NCBI RefSeq assembly: GCF_029227915.1 | Contig: NC_079877.1 | Coordinates: forward strand, 11,159,351 to 11,223,350 | Direction: 5' to 3' | Length of the DNA stretch: 64,000 bases | DNA from: Hydractinia symbiolongicarpus | Lineage: Eukaryota; Cnidaria; Hydrozoa; Anthoathecata; Hydractiniidae | In this document: one piece after another, positions 50,901 to 63,483 of the stretch | How positions within the stretch are numbered: the first letter of the stretch is position 1 | How the letters are laid out: each line of letters opens with the position of its first letter | Notes under the pieces: model-generated | The model's input: the letters and a program-made list of their open reading frames with translations, nothing else | Databases searched by the model: none | What the model was told of the DNA's origin: nothing | Program-made: the position numbers and the translations under genes

Positions 50901-52129
50901 ACATATTTCAACTGTACACATTACTAGCATTTTCTTTATCGCAGATGCCAAAAATCGAGTTTTGTTCTAACGCCAAACCATCGGTGTATGCATACCCAGA
51001 ATTACTGCAGCCACCTAAGAAAGAAGAGAAAGAGAAGGTGTCAACTGCAATTCTTTCTATCACAGCGAAAGCAAAAGCTCGACAAAAGAAAGCCAACCAA
51101 GAAGAAGCCATGGAAGTGGTAAGTATTGTTAAATGTTTTCAAAAAAGCATCTGATTCTATTGTGATTGTAATAATGTAGACAGTCGTGTAGCAGTGTGAA
51201 ATTTCTTAATCCTAGTGATGGATCCGTTTAGTTCTCATTAACAGAGGTACAAAGGAGGAAATCCAGGTACAATTGTTGCACCTGGAATCCCCTATTCTCG
51301 TGATGATCGGCATTATTTTTTGATCGCGTAAAGTAGTGTGTACAAAACAAAGCATCTTTTCAGAATGCAGTCTCCACGCACCTGATATATTATGATATAG
51401 TTCAACTTTTAATCGTAGGACGACAAGGCTGACAAAAAAGATGAAGCGATGGAGACTACGAAATCAGAAAAGGAAAAAGAATCCGATAAAACAAAGGAGA
51501 AGGACGAAGATGAAAGTGAAAAGCCAAAAGAAGAGGAGAAGAAGAAAGAAGTTGAACCCGATTTTCAAATGATCGACAATCCAGCAAGAGTTATGCCAGC
51601 CCAGTTAAAAAAATTATCTTTATCGCCTACTTGTCGATACCAACCGCTGAAATCTGTAAGTGAATAAAATAAGTTCGAACCTGCTTGATTAACTAAAACC
51701 AGTCGCAACGTACAGTTTCCCTGCGTAGCATACTAGCGCATGCATGTTGTATAAATACATCATTCTGTCACCGCCTTGACTTGCGTACGTCAATGACAAT
51801 TATTTTCATCTGTGTTTTTTCAGGTAAACGCAGGTGGTATTATCATTATGAAAGACACTCAATCCGAACAACCGGAAGATTTGATTGAACCCTTACCAGG
51901 TATGTTTTGTACTTTTAATCATGAGAGAAATTCACAGTGTGAACGACCAACTGGATCCAGAGATTCGTTAATATCGGTTTATCGGGGGTTTTTTTTTCAC
52001 AGTTTACGCCAGTTCGCACACTCGATAATCTCAGATTTATTTCATTTTTTAGCCTCGACTACACCAGCTGCAGCAGACGAAGAAGATGAACCCGAGCCAC
52101 CTGAGCCTTTCGAATACACAGAAGACTAG
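38907..52129 (+). CDS. PSMD1: 26S proteasome non-ATPase regulatory subunit 1 (Rpn2/S1), complete, 31 coding exons
   Basis: Exons: 38907-38925, 39022-39065, 40738-40811, 42517-42580, 42680-42785, 43506-43645, 43738-43800, 43878-43955, 44037-44102, 44507-44745, 44953-45040, 45462-45599, 45743-45910, 46254-46353, 46931-47004, 47274-47334, 47409-47459, 47627-47703, 48167-48226, 48388-48447, 48732-48827, 49277-49341, 49418-49532, 49629-49685, 49922-49981, 50143-50245, 50377-50546, 50945-51118, 51419-51655, 51824-51899, 52053-52129. All GT-AG and phase-consistent: 3000 nt, 999 residues, close to the usual ~950. Order: N-terminal helical rod ([20 protein letters not shown]), acidic variable insert about 285-335, a toroid of proteasome/cyclosome (PC) repeats ([40 protein letters not shown]), a KEKE-rich Lys/Glu segment about 835-910, and C-terminus [11 protein letters not shown]. 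It scaffolds the regulatory particle base next to Rpn1, Rpn3 and the ATPase ring and docks Rpn13. Introns 3 and 5 carry transposon copies. Confidence 0.97.
41582..42418. mobile_element. TA-flanked MITE (Tc1/mariner-type) in PSMD1 intron 3
   Basis: Ends CTGTGAAAAGGTTTATTAAC at 41582 and the complement (gttaacaaaccttttcacag) at 42418, one mismatch, each flanked by TA. The similarity continues to 'atcgtgtt.cgtg'. About 837 bp with no transposase. A minisatellite fills its middle. Confidence 0.8.
41920..42115 (+). repeat. Minisatellite inside the TA-flanked MITE
   Basis: Four tandem units of about 55-60 bp, each with 'gcggcgatag' followed by 'cattttaaaagttta'-type sequence. Confidence 0.85.
42936..43005 (+). 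repeat. (CAT)n plus conserved 'cttaacgtccgttttcc' repeat
   Basis: Eight CAT units followed by 'ggcttaacgtccgttttcc' and the palindrome ccatgctagcatgg (42980-42993), then 'gttggata'. Lies in PSMD1 intron 5. The same short element is, from memory, very abundant in cephalopod genomes and present in Hydra-like cnidarians. Confidence 0.75.
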
Positions 52130-52210
52130 AAAGTGTGACCACGGTACTATGTGTGTACTGGTGTTGAACTAAATCGTTTTTAAAAATGTTTCTAATACTT
52201 ATTCTGCGCA

Positions 52211-52216
52211 AATAAA
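52211..52216 (+). promoter_or_regulatory. Poly(A) signal of PSMD1
   Basis: AATAAA about 82 bases after the stop codon, followed within 40 bases by a second cluster 'aataaataaat'. Confidence 0.7.
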
Positions 52217-52229
52217 TTGGAGAACGTCT

Positions 52230-55200
52230 TGTGACTCATAAAATAAATAAATCAACAAATTCTGGATCTTTTTTTTCGCTACAAGCTAATTTTTATTAAG
52301 TGACAGATGGTATAGTGTTAGAATTTATCTCCACTAAATGAAATTTGTTTTTAATATCTTGCTTATTCGCGAGCGCTCTTTATTTCATCTGTCGTTCGTC
52401 ACTCCATTGTGTGGTTTTCTTTAAATAGACCAATTGGAATAAGCTTCCTATGGTATAATCTATCGAAATTTTAGTGTTTTGTTTTTTTTGGTACTGGTCA
52501 AACATCATATTGGCACAGTTTGCGTGAAGATGATTCCATCTAAATATATACAGCACTATAAATAAAAAGAACTGCGACGAAGAGCATTCTTAGTGTTAAT
52601 ATCAAAACTGTCGATAGCACTATATCTAAAATGAAAATTACAAATGAACTGTGCACGAGGTACAACTTGACCGGTAAGTTGTTGTTCCTTGTTGCGCCCG
52701 CCCTACGTCATCGCCCGTCACAAAACGCCAGCGATGCTGTCTTTCTTTATTCGATGGTAGACATCACAGTTGATCATTCTAAAGAGAAAGTTGTTCAAGA
52801 CCTGTCTCGTTTTTTGTTTTGTTTTTAAACGCGACTTGATTAATGCGATATTAGCTCCACTTGATTTAATACGCTAATGAAATGGAAATTTGTCGCTAGA
52901 GTTTTTTAGTAGAACTAATACCTTACCACCAGGAAAGCGGAATAGTTAAGGCGGAAAAAATACGCTATGAGTCCTAAACGATTTTTTTTATTGTTGATTG
53001 GTTATTTCCATTGTTCCTTGCTTACGTGGTCAATGTCGTTTTATTTAACGCTTAAACAAATATAATTAAGGGCAATATGTGAGCACGCCTTCTTTGTGCT
53101 GTTTGGATGATTGTAATTCGGGTTTGCTATGAGGTGGACTGGATACCAGGACTTTATATCTTTTTTATATCAGAGAAACAAGCCCTGTTAAAATTGGTGG
53201 CGAATTTAAAGCAGCCAGAGTAATTAAAATCCATTTCGAAATATAATTTTAATACTTGTTTTCAGTGAGTATTATAAATCGTCCGAAATGATGCCTTCTA
53301 AATTCATGATATCCATTTTTTTTTTTAATTAGGCTGAAACTTAATTGAGTATAAGATCTAAGATCTTAGAGAATCAAACATTTTTTTGTTTCTCGTTGAG
53401 AGTTGTCTAACTGGCAATTCGCCAAAAAATCAATTTATTGAATAAAGAAAACAAATTCCTTCAGTTAAGAATAAATTTAGTTAAATACTTGCAAGCGTAA
53501 TGCTTTGGCCTGAGTAATTGGTAATACATTAACACGACACACCCACAGCCGTTAAATTTTTGCATCACACTCTGATTCTAACAACAAATTTAAAATATAC
53601 TTAAAAAATATGTACTAGATTTTTAGTATGGTGTTTTTTTTGCACAGCTTCCGCGGATGTTACGCAATGCATCAATCTCGACCCTGAAACGTTTTCATCT
53701 TAAGCAGAGATACTAGGGACACGGATGATAATACACGGGCAAGATTATGTAGATCATTATTTTAGGCAACTTAGGGGAAATAAGCGTATAATTCGAGGTT
53801 TGCACGTTTTTTAAAGCAGTGAATTACCTAAGTTATATCCCTTTCTGTGCATGTATCACATGTTTCTTGTTAGTAATATATCAATTTAAAACAGGTATTT
53901 TAAACAACAGATGGGCTGGTCTTATTTTCACATACTTTGCGACACCCGCTTTATCCATTGTGTAGGGTCAAACGCAAAAAAGATAATAGACAAAACAATT
54001 TTAAAAAGGATGTTTTAAAATTGTTTAAAATTTGCTTTGCTATCTATCTGGAAGCTTCCTACATAAAAGCCTGTAAAAACGGTCTAAATTGATGAAAATA
54101 ATGTACATAAATATTTATTATTAGAGAAATATTAGGACTTTCCAACTTTACCAAAAGTTAGTTCTCGTAAAAATTTTAAGTGTTTTGGAAATGCAAAAAT
54201 GAATTCTCTCAAGATAATCCTTATCGTCCTACTGTTTTGTATAACAGAATGGGTTTATATGTACAAAAATCTGGTAACTTTTGTAAATAATCAGGACCTT
54301 TTCGTAAACAATTTTTTTTTTAAATTTTTAGATCATCTGTCATTATAAATTAAAAACTTATTGATTTCAATGGAGCAAGACTTCGTCAATGATACCAAAC
54401 TACATTCTAATTAACTATGGTCCATAATGACAATTTTTTCATTTTCCTGATAACAGAAAAGTTCTTCAGTTCCATCCTAAATTTTTAAGGCAGGCTTATA
54501 TAATCTAAAGCTGTCGCTACATATATCCATATATTATTCTCTCCTACTTGTTACTCTTTTATATTTTTTCCAATAAGACATGTGCCCCAGAACGCCACAA
54601 AAATAAAGAATTTTTTCCACAAACCTGATTTGAAATTTACCATTAGGACCTACCTAGTTAACTAGCTATATTAAGCTGTTGAGCCAGTAAAAAACACAAC
54701 ACATTTTCCAAATTTTGAAGACTTTCATTGCAGTTACCAAGATAATATTTTCTTGCATATTTTAGTCACGACAATACTACTTCTGTTGCTGAAACATAAA
54801 ATTTTTGGCCGCTGAAGTTTCGTCATTTTTTGTCGCATAAATTATCGTATTAGATATGACGCGTGTGCCAAACTAATGCTTTTTCCCGCCTTCGTGTCAT
54901 CTCCGACAAGTTGAGACTTCATCATTCCCAGCCTAATATATCTCGTGCGGAGAGTCCAGTTTTGTTATCTTCAAATTGTCTTACCATCTTTGCGTGTGTC
55001 CCAATACTTGGAAAATAAAGCAAATGAGATTAGTTTATCACTGATGCAAAATAGACATATTTATAAAGGATGATAATGTTGCTAACGACGCCACCTGCAG
55101 CCAGATGCTAACAAACTTGTTCACCATTGACATCGATTTTGATTAAGTTAATACAGGGCTTGAAGATAATGTTTGGCATTTAATCTTAAAGGCGCGAATA

Positions 55201-56200
55201 ATGACTTTGGGTTTAGGCAATCTAGGCATTGTCAAAAAGCGTGCGCTATTTAGAAGATAGCTTCGACACGTGCTGTAATGTAATTGGTTGTTTTTCCCGT
55301 TGGAATGTATGCTATCTAATCGATGTTTGTTTTTAACAGCTAGACAATTAACCAGCCCAAGATAGACGTCCAATAAAGCGACAGGAAGAACTAATTGGTT
55401 GTTGTGTTGAGATGATTCTGGCAACGTGATAACAAACACAGCAATTTGTGGTATGTATTGAAACAGAGTGCAGTGATGCAAATTGTGAAATCAGGTTTTG
55501 TTTCATGACGAGACAAATGTTGCCTAAGTACTGCACGTAATAATGCGTCATAACTGTACAAAACATATCGGTCGCATATATATTGGTTGCATCTCATAGA
55601 GTTCAGTATCTATCCACGTGCATTGGAGTTTCATTCAGGCGTTAGTTTTTTCACAGCTTTGGAATTTAAATGTTTGTATAAGACCTCTTTTTCAACAACC
55701 AATCAAAGCTCTGAAAACGCTATCATCTTTAGTTTGAGATTGTGCGTCTGAAGTGCAACGGAAAACGGACTGATTTCTCTAGGGAATTAAACATGCTATC
55801 TGGCTACGTTTAATAAAAACCTGGCAAAGTCTTCTTAATTGTTGTAGTTGCAGTGATCAATAACATTGTCTCTGCAACCTTTGTTAAACATCTTTTGTGT
55901 TGCTTTGTTTTACAACATGTGTTTCTAATAAACTTGCATCAGTGAGTTTTGTGCAACAGTTGCTTAGCAATATTTTTGTTAGTGGAAACCAAGCAAGGGA
56001 CTTATCACAACGTTATACAAATAAGATTGGTTGGTCACATCACTTTGTGTTCCTGCAAAATCAACTAGATCAGATTATTCCTTGAGAATATTTTTTCAGC
56101 TGTCTAATTACAGCAAATTTTAATTGGATAACGTAAATTGTGTTTCTTTATTTGCCAACAGTGACATTCTTCCACATACAGGAACCCTAGTTACCAACTC
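52230..56200. other. Intergenic, no gene supported
   Basis: Nearly 4 kb of AT-rich DNA. Short ORFs (52631-52828, 55143-55481, 55348-55566) lack domains and splice support. No tRNA-like, satellite or transposon end was identified. Confidence 0.5.
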
Positions 56201-56214
56201 TCTTGCGCTTTATA

Positions 56215-57469
56215 GGCGAAAAACTACAACGAGTTCGAGAATATGCAGGTAGATGTAACATAAATAAAATAAATTGTCGCATGTTCTTCCGAAATTCTGT
56301 TAATATTTATCTTTTCTCAGTAAAACCGTTTTATTTACGATCAATACAGTTTTCTTACAAATATTGTTTTTCATGATGCTCAAATCATTACAAAAGTGAA
56401 GCAATTGGTAACCCAAGTCCAACATGAAGAGAGTTAGATTTTGAGACACATATTTTGTTCTAAATAAACAAGATTTGTGTTAACACTTAGACGGCGGAAG
56501 ATGTAGATCTACGGTCAAAAATCTATAATTTCTGATGACTAGGTTGTTATAAAAAGTGCTTCCCATGTTTTAGAAAGATGATGAATTAGGCTATCCAACG
56601 ATACCGTGTATTACCCATCTAGGTCTATGGCGATTGCAACTGAAATCTTGGAAAGATAATTATTTCATGACAGGAAGAGAATTTCTTTCATATACGAGTG
56701 CGTGTTCAAAGGATTTAACGAAAAGTGTAATTTCAATTGGTGCTACCAAGGAAGCAAGCGAACACTTGGACTTTTCAGTTTCTCTACCACCCTCTCCGTA
56801 TGGAGAGGTTAGGGTTATAAAACATTTGACGTCATAATTTATAAGTATCAGTTTTAACAAGCTTTAGAAACATGCTGCAACAGGATGCTAAGTGCTACAA
56901 TTTGCAGAAATATATCATGGGCTTCCAAACTGTTACATTCACATCATGCTAAGGAAAGCAGCTCTAAGATGGATGATTCCAGCAAATCATCGTCAGTGAG
57001 CATCAGATCGGTATCTTCTGTGGTCACACCAACAGTAAAGTATAAAGAAAAAAAATCACGGCAGAAACTTAAGACAATGTTTACTGTTAATCGTCTGAAG
57101 GATCAGCAGAGGGAAATTGAAGGTTTCAACAATGAAATGCCTTCTTCTTCAAATGGTGTGGCGATCAATCAAGAACACAAAAGAAAATATCTGAAAAAAG
57201 ACGTCGTTTTGTCGCGCAATCCAGAAAAGTGTGATAAAGTAGAATCTTGCATATCTATTAAAAGAACCGAAAAACGTATCCCATCTGAATTTCTTTGTAT
57301 TTGTTTCTCCAAAAACACACCAAACTGCGCATCGACTCAATTAGAAAAACTTCCTGAATCTACGTCACAGTCAACATTGCAAGCTACGAGGAACATTGAA
57401 ATGACGTCACATCTCGCTTCTTCATCGCGAAAAACACATCCCGTTTGGTCGGAAATACCCTCAACATGA
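56215..57469 (+). CDS. Candidate 3' exons of an unrecognised gene
   Basis: Possible exon 56215-56247 (after tttatag, before gtagatg; AKNYNEFENMQ) is phase-compatible with 56574-56812, which follows 'atgttttag' and reads KDDELGYPTIPCITHLGLWR, then YFMTGREFLSYTSACSKDL. A donor at GAG/gttagg would join, in phase, an acceptor near 56951 (catgctaag). That exon is open to the stop at 57467 and is rich in Ser and Lys (KMDDSSKSSSVSIRSVSSVV, EKKSRQKLKTMFTVNRLK), ending WSEIPST. Alternatively 56885-57469 is a single-exon ORF. The composition suggests a disordered, possibly cytoplasmic tail. No family recognised; upstream exons not found. Confidence 0.35.
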
Positions 57470-58044
57470 GATTGCCATAGCGACCGAATAAACGGAAATA
57501 ATTTTTCTTTACAATTATCAATAATTATATTATTAGTAGATAATGTGATTAGAGAATTTTTTGTGTTTTTTTATAGATTAAAACACACAAGATGCAAACT
57601 TCTCTGAAAGAAAAACGTTTGCATTGTTCGATACATTTGCGTTGAACTTGTGCAACGATCACTCTACGTCAATCCCGTGTTTCCACTATTATGTTTCGTC
57701 GATACACGTTCCGGCGACACACTTTTCATCGACAGACAATCTTTTCATACACGTTTCGTCGATACTCAATCTGTCGTTATATTTTTCGTCGATGCCTGTT
57801 TCGATGATGCGGTTTAATTGATACACGTTTCGGTAATACATGTTTCGACACTTTCGTCACCAAAATTATTTCCGTTGACCTATTGCGATTTCTTATAGTA
57901 TATATTTTATAAACAAATTATACAAAAAAGGATTACTTTATGATCGGACTCGGCATCATTGATTTAGTGTAAACATAATCACATTATTATAAAAAGCCTG
58001 TTTTTGCATTAATAGTTGGTATATTCTCATAGCAGGCTCGGAAA
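57470..58044. other. Intergenic with degenerate 'gtttcgtcgatac' tandem repeat
   Basis: From about 57660 to 57860, variants of 'cacgtttcgtcgatac' occur roughly every 18-25 bases (eight or more). The rest is plain AT-rich sequence. Confidence 0.6.
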
Positions 58045-58130
58045 CAACCTCGTCCCCAGGACTCTTCTATGGCTATTATATTCTCCTGGGACGGCTCCGT
58101 CCCGTCAAAAGAGCCCTGGGGACCAGGTTG
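58045..58130. mobile_element. 86-bp MITE of the CAACCTCGTCCCC family
   Basis: Ends caacctcgtccccagg and cctggggaccaggttg; the second pair 'actctt'/'aagagc' extends the stem. Flanks (gctcggaaa / gcttaggaa) are similar but not identical, perhaps a decayed target duplication. Confidence 0.65.
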
Positions 58131-58454
58131 GCTTAGGAAAAAGAAAACAAGATATACACAATAAATATCTAATATTAAATGACTACCTGCTATATCCCAA
58201 CTTTGCCCACTGTGGAGGAGAGTGGGATGAGGAAGGGGTACAAATGATTGATGCAGAAATTAACACCTTACTTGTTCTCGAGCGATGAGTAGTGTTTAAT
58301 TTTTGGGTGTGCATACTGGAGAGTCAAATATTTTTTTAGTTCCCAATTACACACTCTCTTATGAACAACCAACCTCGTCCCCAGGTTAGGTTAAGTTTTT
58401 TTCTTTCTACAGGCTTAACATTTAAGTGTTTGCTTTCACGCATCTGTAGTGCGC

Positions 58455-58553
58455 CAACCTCGTCCCCAGGACCTCTTTTCGCTTTTTTGATATCGGGGAT
58501 GGCGCGTACACGCCATCCCCGAAAAGCGAAAAGAGGTCCTGGGGACGAGGTTG
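58455..58553. mobile_element. 99-bp near-perfect palindromic MITE with 9-bp target duplication
   Basis: Starts caacctcgtccccagg and continues with 'acctcttttcgctttt' against its complement, closing on 'ggggatggcg' and 'cgccatcccc'. Flanked on both sides by the exact 9-mer GTAGTGCGC (58446-58454 and 58554-58562). No coding capacity. A third partial copy lies at 58371-58390. Confidence 0.85.
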
Positions 58554-58569
58554 GTAGTGCGCCAATCAA

Positions 58570-61500
58570 AATCAAGAATTTGTTTAAATCGTAGGGTGGA
58601 CACACAGCAATAGAATGTTATCGCTATGTGTCCACCCTAGCAATTTTAGAAAATAATTTTCAGCAAAAAATTGCCATGCAAAATAAAATAGTCTCCGCAG
58701 CTCTCGCAAAAGTTAAATTCTTTTTAGCGATTTAACTTAAGTCAACGAAGACCTTACAAGGAGTAAAAATGATGCCATGTGATCGTTTAAATGCCATAGC
58801 TAGCCTCATATTATCGTCTTCTGTGGTTGCATTTTTCTATTTTCTTAATTTACTGAGCTATTCAATTTTTTTTTTCAATGTTGGAGACAAGGTAAAGGCG
58901 TGTAAACTTGTGAACTACGAACATGAGGACCTATGATGTGTTGAAATGTGTTTAACGAAAGATTTTTCTGTGTTTTGTTGCTGAATGAAATTCAACCAAT
59001 AGAAAAAAGTCTTCAGCAGGGAGGGGATGGGGGGAGGGGTGGTCAGGGGCGGTTCTGGTAATAGTAATAACACAAATTCAAGAATAGAGCCTTATTTTGT
59101 TTTTATTTATGTTCTTTTATCATCTTTCTTTTGAAATTTATAATGCATATGAAAAATAGGTGTTTCCTTTAACCAAGCTAGAGAAAAGAGATGGCAAGTA
59201 ATCATTAACTTAACCCAGCATTGCATCCCAGATTGTTCTTATTTTATGGCAAAGTTAGACTAAAGTTGTTTTTAGCTTTAAAAACAATAATTCAAGACAG
59301 AAGATGATCTTCTTTATTTTTTATTTTTTGGCAACTTGACAAAGGCTCGTGTTCTTATGAAACTGTTTTTATAAAAAAGTGTGCATCTCTCGCCATTTCT
59401 TGCACGAATAGTTGTGTTAACATTCCACATTGTCAATAAGTAAACCTCATCCTTGTTTCCAAGGTCTTTCGTCCGAAAGCAAAATGTCCTATAGGAACGA
59501 GAAATGTCCTAAGAACGTTGACTAAACCGAAATTTAACAATATACAGCTGAATAGTACACGAGGATACACTTTTTAGATGTTTTTATTCTTTTACATGTT
59601 AGGGCTGAAATTATTTTATTTTGTTCTTTAATGGGAGCATTAATTTATTTATTTATTCACAAACGTTATTATAAAAATTTTCGACAAAATCTGAGTGCGA
59701 TCTGCCTAGAAAGAGTTTTTATGTTCGTTGCAACAAAAAGAAGGAATAGAAAACCCACAAAATTTCAGATTTGCCATTGTTCTTATTTCGCTCTTATGTT
59801 TCAGTTATTCTAAAGCCTTACTTGTTCTTACATAATTGTTCTTATACAAAGAATCGTACAGAACGAATTAAGGATAAAATTAGGGATAATTTAAAAATTA
59901 AAAAGTGTACACTAAAAGTCAATCTGATGTTTAGATCCCTCTCTTAATAAACGTCATAATAAAACAAATATAACATTTGAGTATCAACAATCTTAGACCG
60001 CCATTTTTAAAATTTCGCTGGGTGAAAACAAACCTAGTTCGTACGGGGAAGAATGCTAAAAAATGAGGAAATGCAAGAATAATTAATTAGCTAACGAAAG
60101 GTAACCACAATAAAAATCTGTCTGGAAATGATAATTAGCTATCTAGATTTTGCTCCAAAAAGTTATCTGTGCTCAAACTTCCTAACATTGTTCTTAAAGC
60201 TCCAAAATGTGTCTAGCTCTGCACTCTCTTCACCTAAAATATAAAAACTCTTCACCTCCCAAACTTTGTTATAACGTCAAACCGAATCGTCAAATAGAGC
60301 TTGTAGGTGACAGGACAGTCTAAAATACTTTTTATTCTCCAGTGAACGAAGTGTAGAGTATAAAATACTCAAAAGTCATAAGAATTAACCCCTCCCTCTT
60401 TAACCCTGAATTGTCGATTAACATAAACTTTTCAGTTTGTAGATCATATTTAACTATGCTATCTAATTAAAACAATTAAAAAATAGAAAAAATACAACGA
60501 AACACGTTTAAAAAATATCTCGCAGCTTTTTTTCTTCTTAAAGAGAAAACACCCTACGTGGAATAATCATTGATTGAATGTTAATTTCGAATATCCTTTT
60601 GCTCAAAATGAATGGTGTTTTCACATGAATATTGAGATGACAAAAAGCACTTTGTGTATGAGATTGGCTGTCATCCAATTAGCACAAATGGTATTTAAGC
60701 TTTTGTTAATTAAAATGAGTCCATCAAACAACTGAAGAGCGGTTTTTTCTCTTTTATATTTATAATTATGTTTTAAATGGATAATATTATTGAATGATTT
60801 TATGTGGCTACAATAAATAAGATTTTTGTCTGCAAACACGTAGTAAATATAAAAAAGTTTCGTAAAGGAGTTTTAATGTCACATCCTGAGGAATAGATGG
60901 ATTGGTAATCTTTAGAATATATTATTTAAAACACAGTGGGGAATTATTTTTTGCGAGATTTCATTCGCGTGGCATGCCTTATAAAACCTCCTTAAGCCTC
61001 ACAACGGAATTCATTTGATGCTTTTATAAATTTCATAAAAGCAAACGTTTTTTGAGAACTCTCTCCAAACCTAAGAGAGGACGTTCCATTTATTCAAAAC
61101 AACAAACCATTTTATACTCTCTGCGGGCTATCATTTCCGCTTGATAAATCGTCGTCAACAGGTAATAACACTTACGTTGAGCGAGGTAGGCAATACAACA
61201 AGTTTGTTGAATTTCGAGTAATGCTCAAAATGTGGGCTGTTACGTTTGGGGCGTCAATGTCATTAAGTAGAACTGTTATTATTACAATACCCCTACATAA
61301 ATGTCCCATGTTGGACCGTGGGAGTATTTTTATGAACATACGGTTGATGTTTACTTAAGCCTAGCAACCCAATTGATAAACACAGGGTGGTTTAAGCGGA
61401 TTATCTTTAATCAATGAACCTTGTATGACATATCACAAAAGATAAAACGCAAAAACCCTTTCTAGTAAGCGATATTCTTTTAAAACAATTACGTAAAAAT

Positions 61501-62940
61501 TAAGAAAGTCCCTTCCTTTAATTATACAATTATTTTGACTTCATCCATTAGTTTGTTCATTCATTCATTTCAGTTTAAATTTTGCTTCCACAAACATTTC
61601 ATTTTCTTTTTCTTTTTATAATTCTTTCTTTTTCTTTCTATTTTTTTGTTAAAACTAATTTCTTGCACCTCCTCCTTCTCACCACCACGTGACCTTTCAA
61701 CGAGACGAAGTAATTTGATACCAGACATGAGAGCCATCAGAACTTCCAATCTCATATGGTTGGAATGTTTAATATATATCATTAATCCCTGGCTACCTTT
61801 TTCTTCTTAAATCCAAATCTTTAATTAAATCCATTAAATCTTATCATCATAAAATATTTTCCTGGGAACCTTTATTTACACCCATCCAATTTACTCTCGG
61901 TGTTTTTGTTTCCGTTACGATTATTGGAATCTTCTTAACATTAATAATGGCGCTACTGTGGCCACTAGGCTAGTCGTAAGCTGAGATTACGACTTATTCA
62001 CCTATATGTAATCTGCTTTACAATTTCACTTTCGTGTTTTTAATTAGCTGCCAATATCGCAGTGACCCTGCTTGTTCTTATTGACAGAACAGATTATTTG
62101 CATTCGTGTTAGCCATGTGACCGTGGGCGAGTTTCCATTCCAGTTATCTAAAACCCGGGTACCAACCAGGTACTGGTGACAATAACATTTCACGTTACAA
62201 TTTTCGAAACATGAAGTTCTAGCGATGCGATAAAATAGAAAATATTAATTATGCATCAAAGTTTTCACAAGTTGCATAGTGGAAAGTATACAATATGTTA
62301 TGGTTTAAAAGGTGATAAAAATAAATATAATATAAAAACGATCCATTTGTTTTCAATAAATTCAATTCGTGTTAGGTTTTTCAAAAAAAAAGCCAATCGG
62401 GAGAATTGTACTGTTGGAATTTCTTCTATTGCATTTTATTGACATGACATAAATAGAGAAACAGTGGGACAGATATGTGTAATCTTTGCTATTATATATA
62501 AATCAAATAAAAAGTATAAAAAGATGCTTTTGTTAAAATGTTGTTCCTGAATAGAACGAATTGAAGCGCGTGAGAAACTTGCTTTTTATTCTGTTTTTGA
62601 TTTAGTTACAATGCAAGTCTACAGCTGAATAGAGCAGTGGAATATCTTCTTAACACATATCGGATGTTTGATGAGACGTTCAAGGAAATTGATGTTATTT
62701 TGTAATATTTTTGAATTTATTTACTGCATGGTCGAGTTGTTATAATTAAATCTCTTTATCCAGCTTGGTATGCACTGCTAATTGCGCTAATTATAATCTG
62801 AAGAAATTGAATTGACGTTGGATACTAAAGTTTATTAACACAGAACAAGCGAAACGGTTTAGACTGTTGATGCTAATGTACAAGGCTTTGTTTATGTGGC
62901 AAGAAATTTACCGTTTACAGAAGTTTTTCATGACGTAACA
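58570..62940. other. Intergenic, no gene supported
   Basis: About 4.4 kb of AT-rich DNA. ORFs at 59631, 60621, 61570 and 62251 have no recognisable domain. The last few hundred bases should contain the promoter and 5' UTR of the neurexin-like gene. Confidence 0.5.
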
Positions 62941-62953
62941 GTTATATTTTACC

Positions 62954-63483
62954 ATGCGACGAGGAAGTTACACATTGATTTTGCTTTGTTATTACTTATG
63001 GCGTGTATCAGGTATAACTTTATTCGACAAAAAAGAATCGTACGCAATATTCGATGTGTGGAATATCACCACAGTTGGTCAGTTAGAACTGAAATTTAAA
63101 ACGCAGAGTCGATACTGCTTGTTACTGTATGTTGACGATCATCATTTTAAACAGTATGATGAGCCAACTGAGACAAAAACAGATGGCAGCTTTTTAGAAG
63201 TTACGTTAATAAAAGGCCAACTCGAAGTAACGCTGCAAATATTAAACAAAAATTATAAACAAAGCACACGTTTAGGCCACCATTTAAATGACCTAGCTTG
63301 GCACACGTTAAGACTTACAAAGTTTGTTGGAACCTTACAGGTTAATGTAGATGATGAAACAAAACTTATTACGTTATCTAAAAGTATAGCCGATAGTTTT
63401 TACATCAACTCGAGACTTTATATTGGCGGTTTATCGAAAACAAAAATGGAACGCAGCTACGGAAGTGCAAAAGCTAAACCAAG
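62954..63483 (+). CDS. Neurexin-like laminin-G protein, first coding exon (gene continues beyond window)
   Basis: The exon runs from the ATG at 62954 to a donor at AAG/gttagt (63483), 530 nt, leaving phase 2; the open frame beyond it is intron. It begins with a signal peptide (MRRGSYTLILLCYYLWRVSG) and continues as a laminin G / LNS domain: ELKFKTQSRYCLLLYVDDHH, an inner-strand EVTLIKGQLEVTLQI, LNDLAWHTLRLTK and YIGGLSKTK. The LNS domain placed directly after the signal peptide is the layout of alpha-neurexin LNS1. It would act at the cell surface in synaptic or cell-cell adhesion. Other LamG proteins (slit, agrin, CASPR-like) cannot be excluded without the downstream exons. Confidence 0.75.

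Noticed and set aside
56885-57469. Single-exon gene starting at the Met at 56885
   Set aside because: Kept only as an alternative: the first 22 residues look like untranslated sequence, and an in-phase acceptor near 56951 fits better.
58336-58605. ORFs on both strands over the palindromic MITE
   Set aside because: Both arise from the palindrome (mirror peptides); no protein evidence.
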